DNA from: Apophysomyces variabilis
Taxonomy: Eukaryota > Mucoromycota > Mucoromycetes > Mucorales > Mucoraceae
Assembly (NCBI GenBank): GCA_002749535.1
Contig: MZZL01000136.1
Coordinates: forward strand, 327,733 to 391,732
Direction: 5' to 3'
Length of the DNA: 64,000 nt
A model generated the notes under the pieces. That model had not been told where the DNA came from. It saw only the letters and a list, made by a program, of their open reading frames with translations, and made no database searches. Both the position numbers and the translations under genes were made by a program. Of this stretch, positions 22,076-34,080 are shown in pieces; the stretch's first letter is position 1, and each line of letters starts with the position of its first letter.

Positions 22076-25000
22076 CAAATATACTTAATATAGATGCTGA
22101 GATTAATGGAGTTTTAAATTTGAGTGTGTAGGTATATTTTCCCTTTTAACTGCTTCGCCAGTTGTGTCAGGGACAGCACATGCAATAGACTAATTTGTCA
22201 TATAGTCTATAGCCACAAGAAGCCAATAATTGCCATTAGGTGTCAATGGGAGTTCACTGATGAAATCTAAATACTATCTGGAAAAAGTAGGTGGGACAGG
22301 CAATGGCTGCATTAGGGCGTAATGGGTATTGCGGTCAGCACCCGCAGCGAGTTGGCATTGAGAGCAAGTAGATAGCCATTGCTAGATATCTGCACGCATC
22401 TTTGGCCACCACCAATGTTTGCAGATTAGGTCATACATAGTCACTTGTCCAGCATGACCAAACTTAGTGTAGAAATTGCAGACCAAATCTGTGCGATGAG
22501 CAAAAAGAGCATAATGGATCTCGTGAATGTTTCCTGCGATCTTGACCTTGCAATAAACTTGTCCATTACAGATGACAAACTGATTGCGCTATGCCTCAAG
22601 CATAGGTTTCATATCGATCAGCCAGTCATCTTCAGGGTGAGTATAGAATTTCAGCCAATCGGATGATGGAACAACTTGTGTGGTATAAAGGTAGTCAGGT
22701 TCTAGTGCTATAGCATCACTTTCACATTCTGGGCCATCGCGTTGAGACAGTACGTCAGGGACATGATTCTCTTTACCAGGTTTATATTGTATATTCGGGT
22801 CATACAACTCCAAATCAGAGATCCATTGAATCAGGCATGGTGTTGGTTTCATTTGTTCTTAGAAATATTTAAGAGGCATATGGTCTGTGAAGACTGTATA
22901 AGGTTTGCCTTCGATCAAACATCGCCAAGTGCAAATAGCATGAAGGATCGCAAGAAGTTCATGCTCTTAGACTGGGTAAAAATGTTTAGCGCAGGACAAC
23001 TTCTTTGATTTGAATGCCAAGGGTCACCACTGGTCATCGTTATCTGGTTGTAGCAATACGGCACCAATTCCAAAGTCGGATGCGTCAGTTTCAATTCAGA
23101 ATGGTCAGTGCATATCAGGTGGCATTAGCACAGGAGCAGAACTTAGTTTTTGCTTGAGATTGTCAAAACTTTCTTGGCATGATGGCATCCACACAATAGG
23201 GTGTTTTTTCTGGCCAGTGCCTTTAGTCAGATCAGTGAGTGGCGCCACTATGCCTGCAAACCCAAGGATAAATCATCAATAATGTTGCGCTAGACCAATG
23301 AACTGGCGGACTTCTTGGACATTTGTAGGCATGGGCCATTCTTGAATAGCTCATATCTTTTCAGGCGCCAGGAGGATGCCATCAGCAGACACTTGAAAAC
23401 CTAGGAAAAGCAGTTGTCGCTTATTAAATTTGCACTTTTTCAGATTGGCTACTAGTTTCACATCGCGTAGTCAGTCTAGGACCTGGCGAACATGTTTAAT
23501 GTGGTCCTCTTCACTCTTACTATAAATCAAGATGTCATCCAGATAAACCAGGGCAAAGTCATCCAAGCAATCTCTAAGGACATTGTTCATCAGGCTCTGG
23601 AAGGTAGGGGGTGCGTTCGTTAACCCAAATGGCAGAACAAGGAATTCATATTGACCATAATGCATATTGAAGGCAGTCTTTGGAACGTTGGATGGGTGGA
23701 TGTGAACCTGGTGGTAACCACTCTTCAGATCCAGACTTGTAAAGTATGATGCACTGCGTAGCCGATCAAGACATTCATCAATTCTTGGGAGTGAATGTGC
23801 ATTGCGAATGGTGACCTTGTTGAGTGTATGATAATCAATGCACATTCGCATGGTTCCATCCTTTTTCTTGATGAATAGCACCAGCGCACCCCATGGTGAT
23901 GAGCTGGGGCAGATTCAACCAAGATGGAGCAGCTCACCTAGTTGACGTTTCAACTCGTCCAATTCAGCTAGACTCATCTTAAAGGGTGGACGATTGACTG
24001 GTTTAGCATCTCTGGTGTCAATAACATAATGGATGCTGTGGTCCGGTGGGATTCCTACTAGGTCATCCTTGAACACTTCACTGTATTCTTCTAGGAGGCC
24101 ACTCCATTCTGACGTTTCATTTGCTTGTCCTGACAAATCTTGAAAATGCACAAGGAAACATTCAGCACCTTGTTTACAGATAAGTTTGTCAGCTTGCTTG
24201 GTGGATACAAGGTAGTCAAGCTGCAGTTCGGTGATGCATTCCTTACTTGGATATAATACATATGTACGACCATCTTTGGAAAAACGCCATTGATCAGTGG
24301 TCCAGTCTGGATACGGTTTCACTGTCTGGAGCCACGTACATCCCAAAATAAGGTCAAACTTGGTTGAGAATATGTAGGCGTCCACATCCTCTGTGAATCC
24401 TCCAAGAGAAACTGATAGTTGAGCTTTCTGCATGATTGATGTTTGATGGCCACCAGCAGTTTCAACTTCTCGAGGGGCGATCCTTGTCAAACCAATGGCT
24501 AACTTAGCTACATCTGGTAAAATGTAATTGGCACCAGCGCCACTGTCGATAAGTGCTAGGTAATGTTGACCCGAGATGTATACTTCATAGAGTGGTAGTT
24601 CTGTGTGTGTAGCAGTATACAATTGTTCCAAGAAGTGTTGATCGTTCATAAGATCAAGATCGTCATTTATAACACAGTCATACAAGGAAGAAGAATCTTT
24701 ATTAACGCTTGGTTCACGTTCTGGTTCTTTTATAATAGGCTCAACACTCGCCTCAGGGGAGGATTTGTCTTCTGTAACGCACAACTGACCTCCCTTTACA
24801 GTTGTGCGGGGTGAAAATCTGATTGTTGACTTTGGTGTTCTTGATCCATTCTGCAGATGGCAGCTATGCATTCCTTACAGGTACCCCGTTTGTGACCACG
24901 TTTGTGGCAGAAGTAACATTCGATGTTTGACAAATCGATTCTTCGCCAAGAGCTTGATTGTCTCTGTGTTACAACGTCTAGATCCATAGGTGTGGCGTCA

Positions 25001-25827
25001 TTCACTTGAGAGACAAAGGATGAGCTTGTTGAATACGTGCGTACAAGATCACTGCTTAGTCCGATTCTGCGTCTGCTATCATAAGTGAGGGCAGCACAAA
25101 TCACATCATCAAGACTGGTTGGTTTACAGGTGATCACATGGACATGGATACTGTCTTGCAACCCTCAGACAAAACGGTCTAATGCTTCCTTGTCGGTCAT
25201 TGAGGGGATGTCTAGCTGAATATCTTAGAATGTGTCCACGTATGTTTCCACCATCCCAGTTTGGCAGAGTGCTGCCATACGATCTCTTGCGAGCCTCAAG
25301 GTGTGTGCTGGCCAGAACTCATTATTTAAAGCATGCTTAAATTCACCCCAGTGTTCCAGTGTATCCTTGCTAAGCTCCAGCCATTGCCACCAAATTTCAG
25401 CTCATCCTCGTAGTAGTGTAACAGCATATTGCAGCCTTCTTTCGCCACTGATCTCAACAAAGTCACAGTAGTGTTCTACTAAATATACTCAGCTATCGAT
25501 GGTAGATGCCATATAATCTCCATGGTAAGTATCGGGCTCTCATACGCAGACCCTGGCAACAGGCGTTGACGTTGCGTTGTTGATCTGCAAGTTTCATAGT
25601 GCTTTGGTCATCATCACAACCATTTCAGCCATGTTTGCTTGTTGACTCATTTGTATAGAAAATGTCCTAGTCACTTGACTGACAAAAAGTTCTTATGATG
25701 TCCAGGTTGCTTTGACTGACAATTAGGCAGGTAAATGTGTCCTGGTCGCTCTTGACTGACACCAAAATATTCGGTTGTTGTATTGTTTAAAATTGTATGG
25801 TAGAACGAACTTGTATCAGCTACCAAT

Positions 25828-26194
25828 TGTCGTTTCCTTAGATCTGAGTTTTATTCCAAATCACTGTAACATAGTCGATTGGTCAAACTTGCAGCAGATC
25901 AGAGAAATGATAAGATAAATAAAAATAAGGGTCATGAAAGATGATTTTATTCTTTTGCAATTGCTTCTCTATTTATATTTTTGTTTTGTGCCTGAAGAAT
26001 AACAGCAAAACAATTCTAGTTCTGAGACCATGGGAAAGAGTATTATTCGATACATTATGTTTCTTGATTATTCAATCTCAAACATAATCGTTCTTCTGCT
26101 TCTTCCATGTTGTTCTTCAATCTGATTTGTTCTTCAACTTCAGGTATGGCAAAATTGAAGTCCGAATCCCAGATATTGGGATCTTGCCATGACA
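25828..26194 (-). repeat. 5' LTR of gypsy D
   Basis: It begins TGTCGTTTCCTTAG and ends ATCTTGCCATGACA. The plus-strand string ATCAGCTACCAA (primer-binding site) ends just left of it. Confidence 0.88.
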
Positions 26195-26200
26195 CACATG

Positions 26201-26534
26201 TGTCGTCGCCTTTTGCATCAGACTTTACATTACCCTTTTCTCAGATTGACTCAATTCCTTCCGATCAAGAAGAACCTTCTAGCGACGATGTCTAGTGATC
26301 TGATTTAGCTGGATATCTGAAACATTTCCAGAGAATTCTTTTATGCCCAGACCACTTCGGATATCTCAGGAACGAAAAGATATAAATAAGAGTCAAATCA
26401 CAAATAAAGGACATCATCTTTTTCTTCTGTCATATTTTATTCATTGATATTCTATTGTTGACACCTTGTGGGCTGCCTGATCGATTTTACCAATTAAATA
26501 ATCAGGAATCAGCCTAGCAACTGCGACAACGACA
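26201..26534 (+). repeat. 5' LTR of gypsy E
   Basis: It begins TGTCGTCGCC and ends TGCGACAACGACA, matching 30971-31304 with equal length. It carries ATATAAATAAGAG as a TATA-like promoter near 26380. Confidence 0.9.
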
Positions 26535-26595
26535 TTTGGTAGCTGATGTTTAAAACTTTCACCGCACAATATCAAAGAGACAGATATGGTAACTA

Positions 26596-29500
26596 GTGAT
26601 AATGATGAACTCTAACGGACAACAAATGGATACAACAACAATGATCGCTTTGTTAACGGAGGCCTTTCAACGGGCAATGCAACTAAGTACACCGAATATG
26701 TCTACAGTTGGGAAGATCCGTATCAAAGGCCCAGACACCTATCATGGCGACCGTGTAGCATCTGTCATTGACAGCTGGCTCTGATCAGTGGAGCGCTATG
26801 GGGATCTCATGAACATGGATAATGAGCAGATGACGAAATATGCTGTAACGTTGTTGCGAGGCCACGCTGACATGTGGTGGTGCCGACGCGAACTTCAGGG
26901 AGATGCGCCTACCTTTTGGAAAGAATTTAAGAAGGAAGTAATTGCAGAATTCCAACCTGTTCATACTCTTCGAGCTGCTAGAGACCGCATTGCAGAACTA
27001 TGCCAAACAGGAACTGTGGAAGCATATGTGGACGCTTTCCAAGACATACACCTGGATATACCTTCCATGACAGATGAAGAAGCGCTGGACAGATTTATTC
27101 ATGGACTTCAGTCTGACACACGCGTCCATGTTATCACGCGCGAACCTATGACACTTGATGAGGCTGTACGAGCAGCTCTCGCCTATGAGAGCGGCAAGCA
27201 GATCAGCCGGATCCCAGGGTCAATGCACGACTACCACCCTGATCTACCAGGTTTCTCTGCCCAGGAGGGCGTAGCCCCAATGGAACTGGACGCCATTGAT
27301 CGCAGAACCAACCATACCAAAATGTGACCCAATCTTTCAAGCATTGAGTGTTTCTGGTGTTGCCAAAGAGGACACACTCGATGCTACTGTCCTGAACGTA
27401 TTGCAGCTATATGAAAGCTAGATGAAGAACGCAAAAGACAATTCCATGGTTCCTATTCCGTCACAACTGCAAAGGGGGGTCAGTTGTGCTCGCTCGATCA
27501 GAAATCCTCCCTTGAGGCGAGTATCTCAGACAAAACTCAGAAGGACAGCCTTGACTCTTCTATTAATAAAGATACTATTTCTTCGTACGAATCTGTTATG
27601 CATGAAGATAAAGATGGGCGATGCATTGATTCTGATATGCCATTCTTGGAGCAACTACACTCTGCTATTGATATGGCACTGCCGTTATATGAAATAAAAA
27701 TTGCGGGGCAGTCATTTCTAGCGCTTATCGACAGCGGGGCAGGCGCCAACTATATCTCGCCAGCAACTGCAAGTTTCGCTGACGCTTTGACCAAAATTAC
27801 AAATCGTCAAGTGGAAATGGCTAACGGTCACTGCATAACCATCAACCAAAAAGCGAACATACCCATATCTCTGGGAGGCTATCAAACCCACATTGAGGCG
27901 TATGTCTTCCCAATGAAATTCGATCTAATTCTTAGGCGCACCTGGCTCCAAGCTATGAAACCAGTGCCTGATTGGACTAATGATAGTTGGCGTTTCTCTT
28001 GCGACGGCCACAACTATGTGCTAAAGCTGCATAATCAACGCCCACATGGTTTACACTCAGACTACTTAATCTCTGCAAAACAGGCAGCGAAATACATAAC
28101 AAAGCATCAAGCGGAATGTTATATGATACACGTTAAGGATAACTTGAAGGAATCAAGGGAGGAAGAGGACGCCTATAGCCTCATGCGTGAATTTAGTGAC
28201 GTCTTCAATGAAAATCCAGACGGCATTCTGCCTGACCGAGGAATACATCATGTCATAGATACAGGCGATGCCAAACCAATCAATAGACCGCCATTTAAGA
28301 TGAGCCTGGCAGAACTAGACGAATTGAAATGACAACTCAATGAACTTTTATCTCAAGGCCGTATTCGACCAAGCACTTCCCCATGGGGTGCACCAGTTCT
28401 CTTCGTCAAGAAAAAAGATGGGTCTATGCGCATGTGCATTGACTACCAGGCGCTGAACAAAGTAACAATTCGTAATGCCCATCCACTGCCAAGGATAGAT
28501 GAATGTCTTGAGTGATTGCGCGGAGCTTCGTACTTTACAAGCTTAGATTTGAAGAGCGGGTACCATCAAGTTCACATCAGCCCATCGGATATCCCAAAAA
28601 CAGCGTTTAATACACGTTATGGCCAATATAAATTTTTGGTCTTACCCTTTGGTTTGACAAATGCGCCTCCCACATTCCAAAGTTTGATGAACAAAGTTCT
28701 TGGCGACTGCCTCGATGACTTTGCCATAGTCTATCTCGATGACATTCTCATCTTCAGTAAAACTGCGGAGGATCATCAACAGCATGTGCGACATGTGCTT
28801 AACAAGCTACGGGAAGCTAAGCTAGTGGTCAACCCAAAAAAATGCGAATTCAACAAACGAAAATTAATCTTTGTAGGCTTCCAAGTATCAGCTGAGGGCA
28901 TCCTTCCGGCACCTGACAAGGTCAAAGCTGTACAACAGTGGCCCACTCCGACCAATGTCCAGGAGGTCCGTCAATTTGTCGGCCTTGCCCAACACTATCG
29001 CCGTTTTATTCTTGGATTCGCTGGAATCACTGCCCCTCTGACTGACCTGACCTGTGGTGTGGGTTCGAAGAAACGTGCTATTATCTAGACCAAGGCATGT
29101 CAAGACAGTTTTGATATGTTAAAGGACAAACTATCTTCGGCACCTATACTTCAGGCGCCAGACATGACGAAGCCTTTCTGAATCAAGACAGATGCCTCTG
29201 ATTTTGGCGTTGGAGGAGTTCTACTACAACAGGACCAGAAGGGACGTTGGAGGCCACTCGCATATGAATCTCGTAAGCTATCCAGTGTGGAGCGGCATTA
29301 CCCTGCTCAAGAACGTGAACTTTTGGTGATTCTACATGCGTTGCAGACTTGGCATTGCCTGATTGACGGAAGACCATACACTGTCTATACAGACCATATG
29401 CCTTTAAAATATATCCGTCAGCAAATGAAACCCACACCTCGTCTAGTTCGTTGGCTTTCTGAATTAGAACTCTACGACCCAGATATTCAGTATAAACTAG

Positions 29501-31065
29501 GTAAGGATAACCATGTCCCAGACTTGCTCTCCTGACGTGACGGCCCTAGTTGTATGCCGGAAAATGACTCCATAGAACCACAATACCTTTATGCCGCTCC
29601 CGTGATCCCTGACTCTGATTGGCCAAAGTACTATGCACACCCGACGGAGGAATGGCCCTCTGATCTCAAGGACCAGCTGAAAAAGGAACAAGCGCACTTC
29701 GTCGTATGCGATGGCAAGGTCTTTCGGCTCGTCATGATTGGTGATACTACCCATGAGATTCGCTACGCTTTATTCGCCAAACATGCTGACCTTGTGGCTA
29801 AATTTCATCAAGGTTTTGGCCATGCAGGTAATACCACAGTCTATGACCTTATGCGCAAGCGCTGGTGGTGGCCGTCTATGCATTCTGACATCCGCTCTTA
29901 GTTGAAGATCTGTCATCAATGCCAACTAGCCTCCAATGCTGATCACACGACCCACCATGCCCCTATGTGTCCGTTGCTGATTCTGTCTGCCTTTTCTAGG
30001 TGGCACCTGGATTTTATTGGCAAGCTCCCAGTGACAGCCAATGGTAACCGTTGGATTTTGGTTGCTGTTGACTATGCAACGAACTGGCCAATCGCTTGCG
30101 CTGTGCCTGAAGCAACCAGTGAAACCATTGCTGCATTCTTGTACGAGGAGATCATTATGCGCTTTGGGTGCCCTGAGGAGATACTCTCAGATCGTGGTAC
30201 TAACTTTATGGCACAGATTTTGGCCCAGTACCTTGCCAAACTCAAGCTTCATCACTTGTTCACCTCAGCCTATCATCCATGTACAAACGGCAAGTGTGAA
30301 CGACTCAATGGAGTATTCAAGCAAATGCTTCGCAAGTACGTTAATGGTGCCATCCACCGCTGGGATGACTTTATCCATACTGCTTTGTGGGCCTGCCATG
30401 TGAGAAAACATCGTACCACTGGATTTAGCCCCTTCTACCTCACCTATGGTCGCAAACTACGTCTGCCTGGCGATTCTCTACACCCACTAATCGCCAACAC
30501 ATCCTCCTATACCCCAACTGCTTGTGCCAACGCTACCCTCCCCTCGCTGCGCAAACTCCGTGATGCCCGTTCTCTCACCGAATCTCATGCGCGTACTGTC
30601 AGTGAGCAAGACAAAGCCCGCTGGGATGCAGCCATCTGTGTCCAGGAATTTGCTATCAGTGATCACGTTCTTCTCAGACATGAACACCCTTACAGTTTGG
30701 GGTACAATTGGATGGGTCTGTACATAATCGTCGACAAGCACACCCCTGCTGGCATCTACAAACTCTGTTTAATCAAGGGTGAACCTTATCATTCTTGGGT
30801 CCATATCGACTGGTTAAAATATGCACGCTCCGAAAGTTTTGAGGTAACCTAGTACCATCCTGCGAACTCACGCTCCCAATGGCGTCACGATATGGAAGCT
30901 TCCTCTGCTGCCCCAGCTCCCTCTATGTCATTATTGCTCACAGACAATCAATGCTCTAGAGAGGGGGTATTATCATCGCCTTTTGCATCGGACTTTACAT
31001 TACCCTTTTCTCAGATTGACTCGATTCCTTCCAATCAAGAAGAACCTTCTAGCGACAATGTCTAG
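26596..31065 (+). pseudogene. Gypsy E gag-pol polyprotein (one frame, ten in-frame stops)
   Basis: A single frame of 4470 bp runs from ATG 26596 to TAG 31063-31065. Gag has capsid signatures (LLRGHADMWW, FKKEVIAEFQPVHTLRAARD) and a CCHC knuckle (CFWCCQRGHTRCYC near 27350). The protease has LIDSGAGANYISP (27725). RT has [15 protein letters not shown] and [13 protein letters not shown] (28735). RNase H has KTDASDFGVGGVLLQQ (29185). The integrase has the HHCC region (HQGFGHAGNTT..CHQCQ), catalytic D in WHLDFIGKL (30001), D in LSDRGTNFM (30184) and E in NGKCERLN (30286), then a GPY/F-like end. In-frame stops are at 26782, 27325, 27412, 28330, 28513, 29086, 29179, 29533, 29899 and 30850. Most stand where relatives have Arg (CGA) or Trp (TGG), for example SFEVT-stop for Trp at 30850. 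The tail EGVLSSPFASD lies across the polypurine tract and LTR start. Confidence 0.92.
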
Positions 31066-31304
31066 TGATCTGATTTAGCCAGATATCTGAAACATTTCCA
31101 GAGAATTCTTTTATGCCCAGACTACTTCGGATATCTTAGGAATGAAAAGATATAAATAAGAGTCAAATCACAAATAAAGGACATCATCTTTTTCTTCTGT
31201 CATATTTTATTCATTGATATTCTATTGTTGACACCTTGTGGGCTGCCTAATCGATTTTACCAATTAAATAATCAGGAATCAGCCTAGCAACTGCGACAAC
31301 GACA
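30971..31304 (+). repeat. 3' LTR of gypsy E
   Basis: Partner of 26201-26534, preceded by the AGAGGGGGTAT tract. Its first bases TATCATCG are the mutated TGTCGTCG of the left copy. Confidence 0.9.
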
Positions 31305-31331
31305 CATGACACACACAAAAAACAAAATATT

Positions 31332-31403
31332 TTCCCCATCGGGGAATCGAACCCCGGCCACGTCGGTGAGAGCGACGGATCCTAACCACTGGACCAATGA
31401 GGA
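31332..31403 (-). tRNA. tRNA-Glu (anticodon CTC)
   Basis: The minus strand folds into a standard cloverleaf. The 7-bp acceptor stem TCCTCAT/ATGGGGA has one G-T wobble. The D arm contains TGGTCCAGTGGTTAGGA. The anticodon stem CGTCG/CGACG has loop CTCTCAC with anticodon CTC, and the T arm is CGGGG-TTCGATT-CCCCG. A and B boxes for RNA polymerase III are the usual internal ones. The discriminator base is A, and no CCA is encoded. A T-run ends upstream of 31332 (AATATTTT on the minus strand). It is probably the only working host gene here, and gypsy D and E both inserted within 30 bp of its 3' end. Confidence 0.96.
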
Positions 31404-31826
31404 TATTCTGCTCTTGTCGAGATTCTTGCACTATTTTCCCTAGTTGTCTTGCTTCTGTCCAAACAATAATAATATTTAGAATGCTCAAACTAGCCTTGTC
31501 AAAAGCAAAGAATAAAAGATAACTCTTGAATTACTGATTGATTTCTTCGTTGTCCTTTATTGAATGTTATTCTAATGATATTTATATTTTATAAAACAAA
31601 ATATATTAAAAAAAATATAATCTATATATAATACTTTTACTAGAAAATATTAAGAATATCTATTTTAATTTGTATATATGATATTTCTAGAATGTTTAAA
31701 TAGTATTTATAATAATCTTTCAGATTACATACTTATAATAATAGTTTTTTAGTAACTAGAATTAGTCAATTTAAATTTTTTTTTTCAGTAGTAATATATT
31801 ACTTACTATAATAATAAGATTTATTT
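31404..31826. other. AT-rich spacer, no gene recognised
   Basis: The sequence is very AT-rich with a TATTTATATTTTATAAAAC stretch reminiscent of an LTR promoter near 31580. No ORF of interest and no clear repeat boundary were seen. Confidence 0.6.
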
Positions 31827-32110
31827 AAAGTAGTAAAAGTTTATTAAAAATAAGGAAAGGTTTACTTAAAGTAGTGAAAGTTTACTAAAAATAGGGAAAG
31901 ATTTATTTAAAATAAGGAAAATTTACTAAAAATAAAAAAGCATTTACTTAAAATAATGAAACTCTACTAAAAGTAGGAAAAGGTTCACTTAAAGTAGTGA
32001 AAGTTCATTAAAAGTAGGGAAGATTTACTAAAAATAAGAAAGATCTATTAAAAGTAGTAAAAGTTCACTAAAAATAGGAAAGCACTCATTTAAAGTAGTA
32101 GAACTTCACT
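31827..32110. repeat. 41-bp degenerate tandem repeat
   Basis: About six to seven units built on AAAGTAGTGAAAGTTYACT and AAAAATAGGGAAAGRTTTAC. The motif is the reverse complement of the CTACTTTCAGTGAT repeat at 62579-62800, which suggests both are subterminal arrays of one element (see CACTA-3). Confidence 0.8.
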
Positions 32111-32979
32111 GATATTAAGGATCTTTAATAATGTTTGCAAAGTTATTTAAAAGACTATATATTTATATGATAGATGATAACTCAATTAGTTGAAAGCATT
32201 ACTCTTTTCCTTTTTGATCTAGATTTGATATATATAAAAACTAAACTTGGCTCACTTCTGTTTTTACAGATATTATATACTCTCAACATCAGTAGCTAGC
32301 TACTGATAGTAACCTTTTGCAGAAAATAACTGATAAGCTGATAACTATAGTTAACTTTAGTATACTATATATACCAATACTGTATAAAATTCTCTAAAAT
32401 GATAATATTGACAAATTATAGTTAAAGCAAATGTACTAATTACTAAGACTTAAAATGATAACAAGCAGTTTTGTCAAAAGTAAATTTTATAAAATAAAGA
32501 TATTCAAGCAATGTCTAATCTATAAATTCTATACAGTGAAGAAAAATAAAGAAGAGAAATAGAAATTTTTGAGAGTTAGGAAAAGGACAGCAAATAAAAA
32601 AAGTAAACAAGGAAAAACAAAACAAAAGACCTAAAAGGGGAGAAGAGAGTAAAAACATAGAAATATAGAAAAAAAAGTGACTACTCTAAAGAAGCAAGGT
32701 TTCTAGACTTGACTGTCTAGTTTATCTTGCCATAAGGCCAAATGATATAGAAGTAGTTATTCAAATCAAGGCTTTACACCAGTCTAGCTGTGCTTGTCAA
32801 TCTATCAATATCAATTACTCTCAAGACCCCTCTGTCAGATATAGTTCTGAAAAGTACTAAGAAGTGATTGCTTTGCTAATTTATATTCTTATAGAAATAG
32901 ACAACTGCAACAATTTATCTGTCTCCCTAATACTAGTAGTATACATAGAATTAAGTCTTCCTAAGGAATATTTCATGAA
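32111..32979. other. Non-coding AT-rich stretch
   Basis: No ORF or known motif was recognised. It includes a 16-bp palindrome CAGTAGCTAGCTACTG near 32290. It probably belongs to the left arm of the CACTA-3 shell into which hAT-II inserted. Confidence 0.45.
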
Positions 32980-33499
32980 TAGGGATCGTCAAAAATCTGT
33001 GATCCATTTATCTGATCTGATCTATATCCGTTTAAGTCGGATATGGATCGCTAGTTTTGAATTCATTTTATAAATGGATCAGATTGCTTCAATCCAATCT
33101 AATCTATTTAATCCATTTAATATCATTTGGCTTTTTTCAAAGGATTTTTCATCATATATATAAGAAACAAGAAATAATCTGATAGTTGAACAATAATACA
33201 ATGACGTTTACCTTGTGTTGAATAAGTTTATTATTAGCAGCCTCTATTTAAGTGTTGGTTGCACTATTCTTGATTGTATGAATATAAACGTTGCACATTA
33301 TGAATGAGTAATTACATAGTGTATACAATGTAAAAAAGCAACAAAAGGTTAATAAAAAAAGCGTTGTCAGGGGCTTCAGAAAATATAGATCAAGTTGACT
33401 GTAGTTGTTTTTACTGAATGGAATGATGAGTCTATAAAGTACTATATAAAGCATAGCTCAGTTAATAAACAGAAAGTAAATTGCAAGAAAACATACTAG

Positions 33500-33722
33500 T
33501 AAAGGCGCAGTAGTATTAAGCAGAGGTAGAATGGCAGGAAAAAAAAGATGGTGGTCAATGTAAGTGCGCAGTACTATTAAGCAGAGGTGGAATGGCAGAA
33601 AAAAAGATAGTGGTCAATGTAAGAGCGCAGTATTATTAAGCAGAGGTAGAATGGCAGAAAAAAAGATGGTGGTCAACGTAAATGCACAGTATTATTAAGC
33701 AGAAGTGGAATGGCAGAAATAA
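33500..33722. repeat. ~59-bp minisatellite, about four copies
   Basis: Units contain GCGCAGTATTATTAAGCAGA and GGTRGAATGGCAGAAAAAAA, then GATGGTGGTCAATGTAA. A second short array of about 34-bp units (AGTAAAAGCTTACATAACC) follows at about 33888-33965. Both lie upstream of the hAT-II transposase start. Confidence 0.85.
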
Positions 33723-34080
33723 GCATGATTGAAGAATGGCAATAGAAATTTGGAAACAGTAACTTAATGAAGACAAGAACTCTTCAGTTTATTGATTTTG
33801 CAATGCAGAAATGAATAATTCTAAGCTTGTTTAAAACTTACCTTATCCCTACTGTGCAAAGCATATGTAAAAGAAAAAGTAGTTGCCATAGTAAAAGCTT
33901 ACATAACCTAAGTCATCGCAGTAAAAGCTTACATAACCCATGTTGTCAAAGTAAAAGCTTATATAAAAACTAACAGCTTCCCCTAAATCCAAGATACTGC
34001 AGCAAAACACTATAAATACCTGTCTTGTTATGAATCGTTTTTTATCTGAACATATTCTTCTCGTTTATATTATCTTTGCT

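Larger units (their letters stand above)
20303..22151 (+). mobile_element. Merlin-type DNA transposon inside gypsy D
   Basis: The termini are inverted repeats of about 30 bp sharing CCTACACACTCAAATTTA, and the element encodes a Merlin/IS1016-like transposase. It is flanked by GCTTTGCCAG (left, ending 20302) and GCTTCGCCAG (right, 22152-22161). This is a duplication of about 9 bp, as expected for Merlin, with one C/T difference. Precise excision restores the integrase reading frame of gypsy D. The 3' half carries a SINE-like segment and a short tandem repeat. Confidence 0.88.
19299..25650 (-). pseudogene. Gypsy D gag-pol polyprotein
   Basis: The ATG at 25650 starts a Gag similar to E (MSQQANMAEMV). 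It continues with the capsid region (YAVTLLRG, WPAHTLRLARDRMAALCQTG) and a CCHC knuckle (CYFCHKRGHKRGTC near 24900). A frameshift near 24835 leads into the protease (LALIDSGAGANYILP, about 24530). RT shows [12 protein letters not shown] and [14 protein letters not shown] near 23550. RNase H and the integrase zinc domain follow (23000-22300). The Merlin insertion at 20303-22151 splits the integrase between DTTGEA and GKAIATFLYEE, and removing it with one duplication keeps the frame. The integrase core resumes with LTDHRANFISK and NGKCERLN. The frame ends in the 3' LTR at 19299 after an EGVLS segment encoded by the polypurine tract and the LTR start. Many stops are CGA or TGG derived. Confidence 0.86.
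19072..26194 (-). mobile_element. Gypsy D: Ty3/gypsy retrotransposon split by a Merlin element
   Basis: Two 367-bp LTRs (19072-19438 and 25828-26194) flank a minus-strand gag-pol. The primer-binding site TTGGTAGCTGAT adjoins the right LTR and an AGAGGGGGTAT polypurine tract adjoins the left LTR. A 1.85-kb Merlin transposon lies in the integrase. CATA (left) and CACA (right) may be a mutated 4-bp target duplication. The right LTR ends 6 bp before gypsy E; without E, D would end 29 bp from the tRNA-Glu gene. Confidence 0.88.
26201..31304 (+). mobile_element. Gypsy E: full-length Ty3/gypsy retrotransposon beside tRNA-Glu
   Basis: Two 334-bp LTRs (26201-26534 and 30971-31304) flank a single-frame gag-pol. 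A 4-bp duplication CATG (26197-26200 and 31305-31308) marks the insertion, which lies 6 bp from the end of the gypsy D LTR. The primer-binding site is at 26536-26547 and the polypurine tract GAGAGGGGGTAT at about 30959-30970. The right LTR begins TATC where the left has TGTC, itself a G-to-A change. E is the most complete member of its lineage here. Confidence 0.92.

Noticed and set aside
31827..32110. Regularly spaced repeats that could suggest a CRISPR array
   Set aside because: Repeats are degenerate head-to-tail 41-bp units without unique spacers, in an apparently eukaryotic context; they fit a subterminal transposon array.
33500..33722. Minisatellite considered as a second repeat-spacer array
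   Set aside because: Units are contiguous and nearly identical with no unique spacers.
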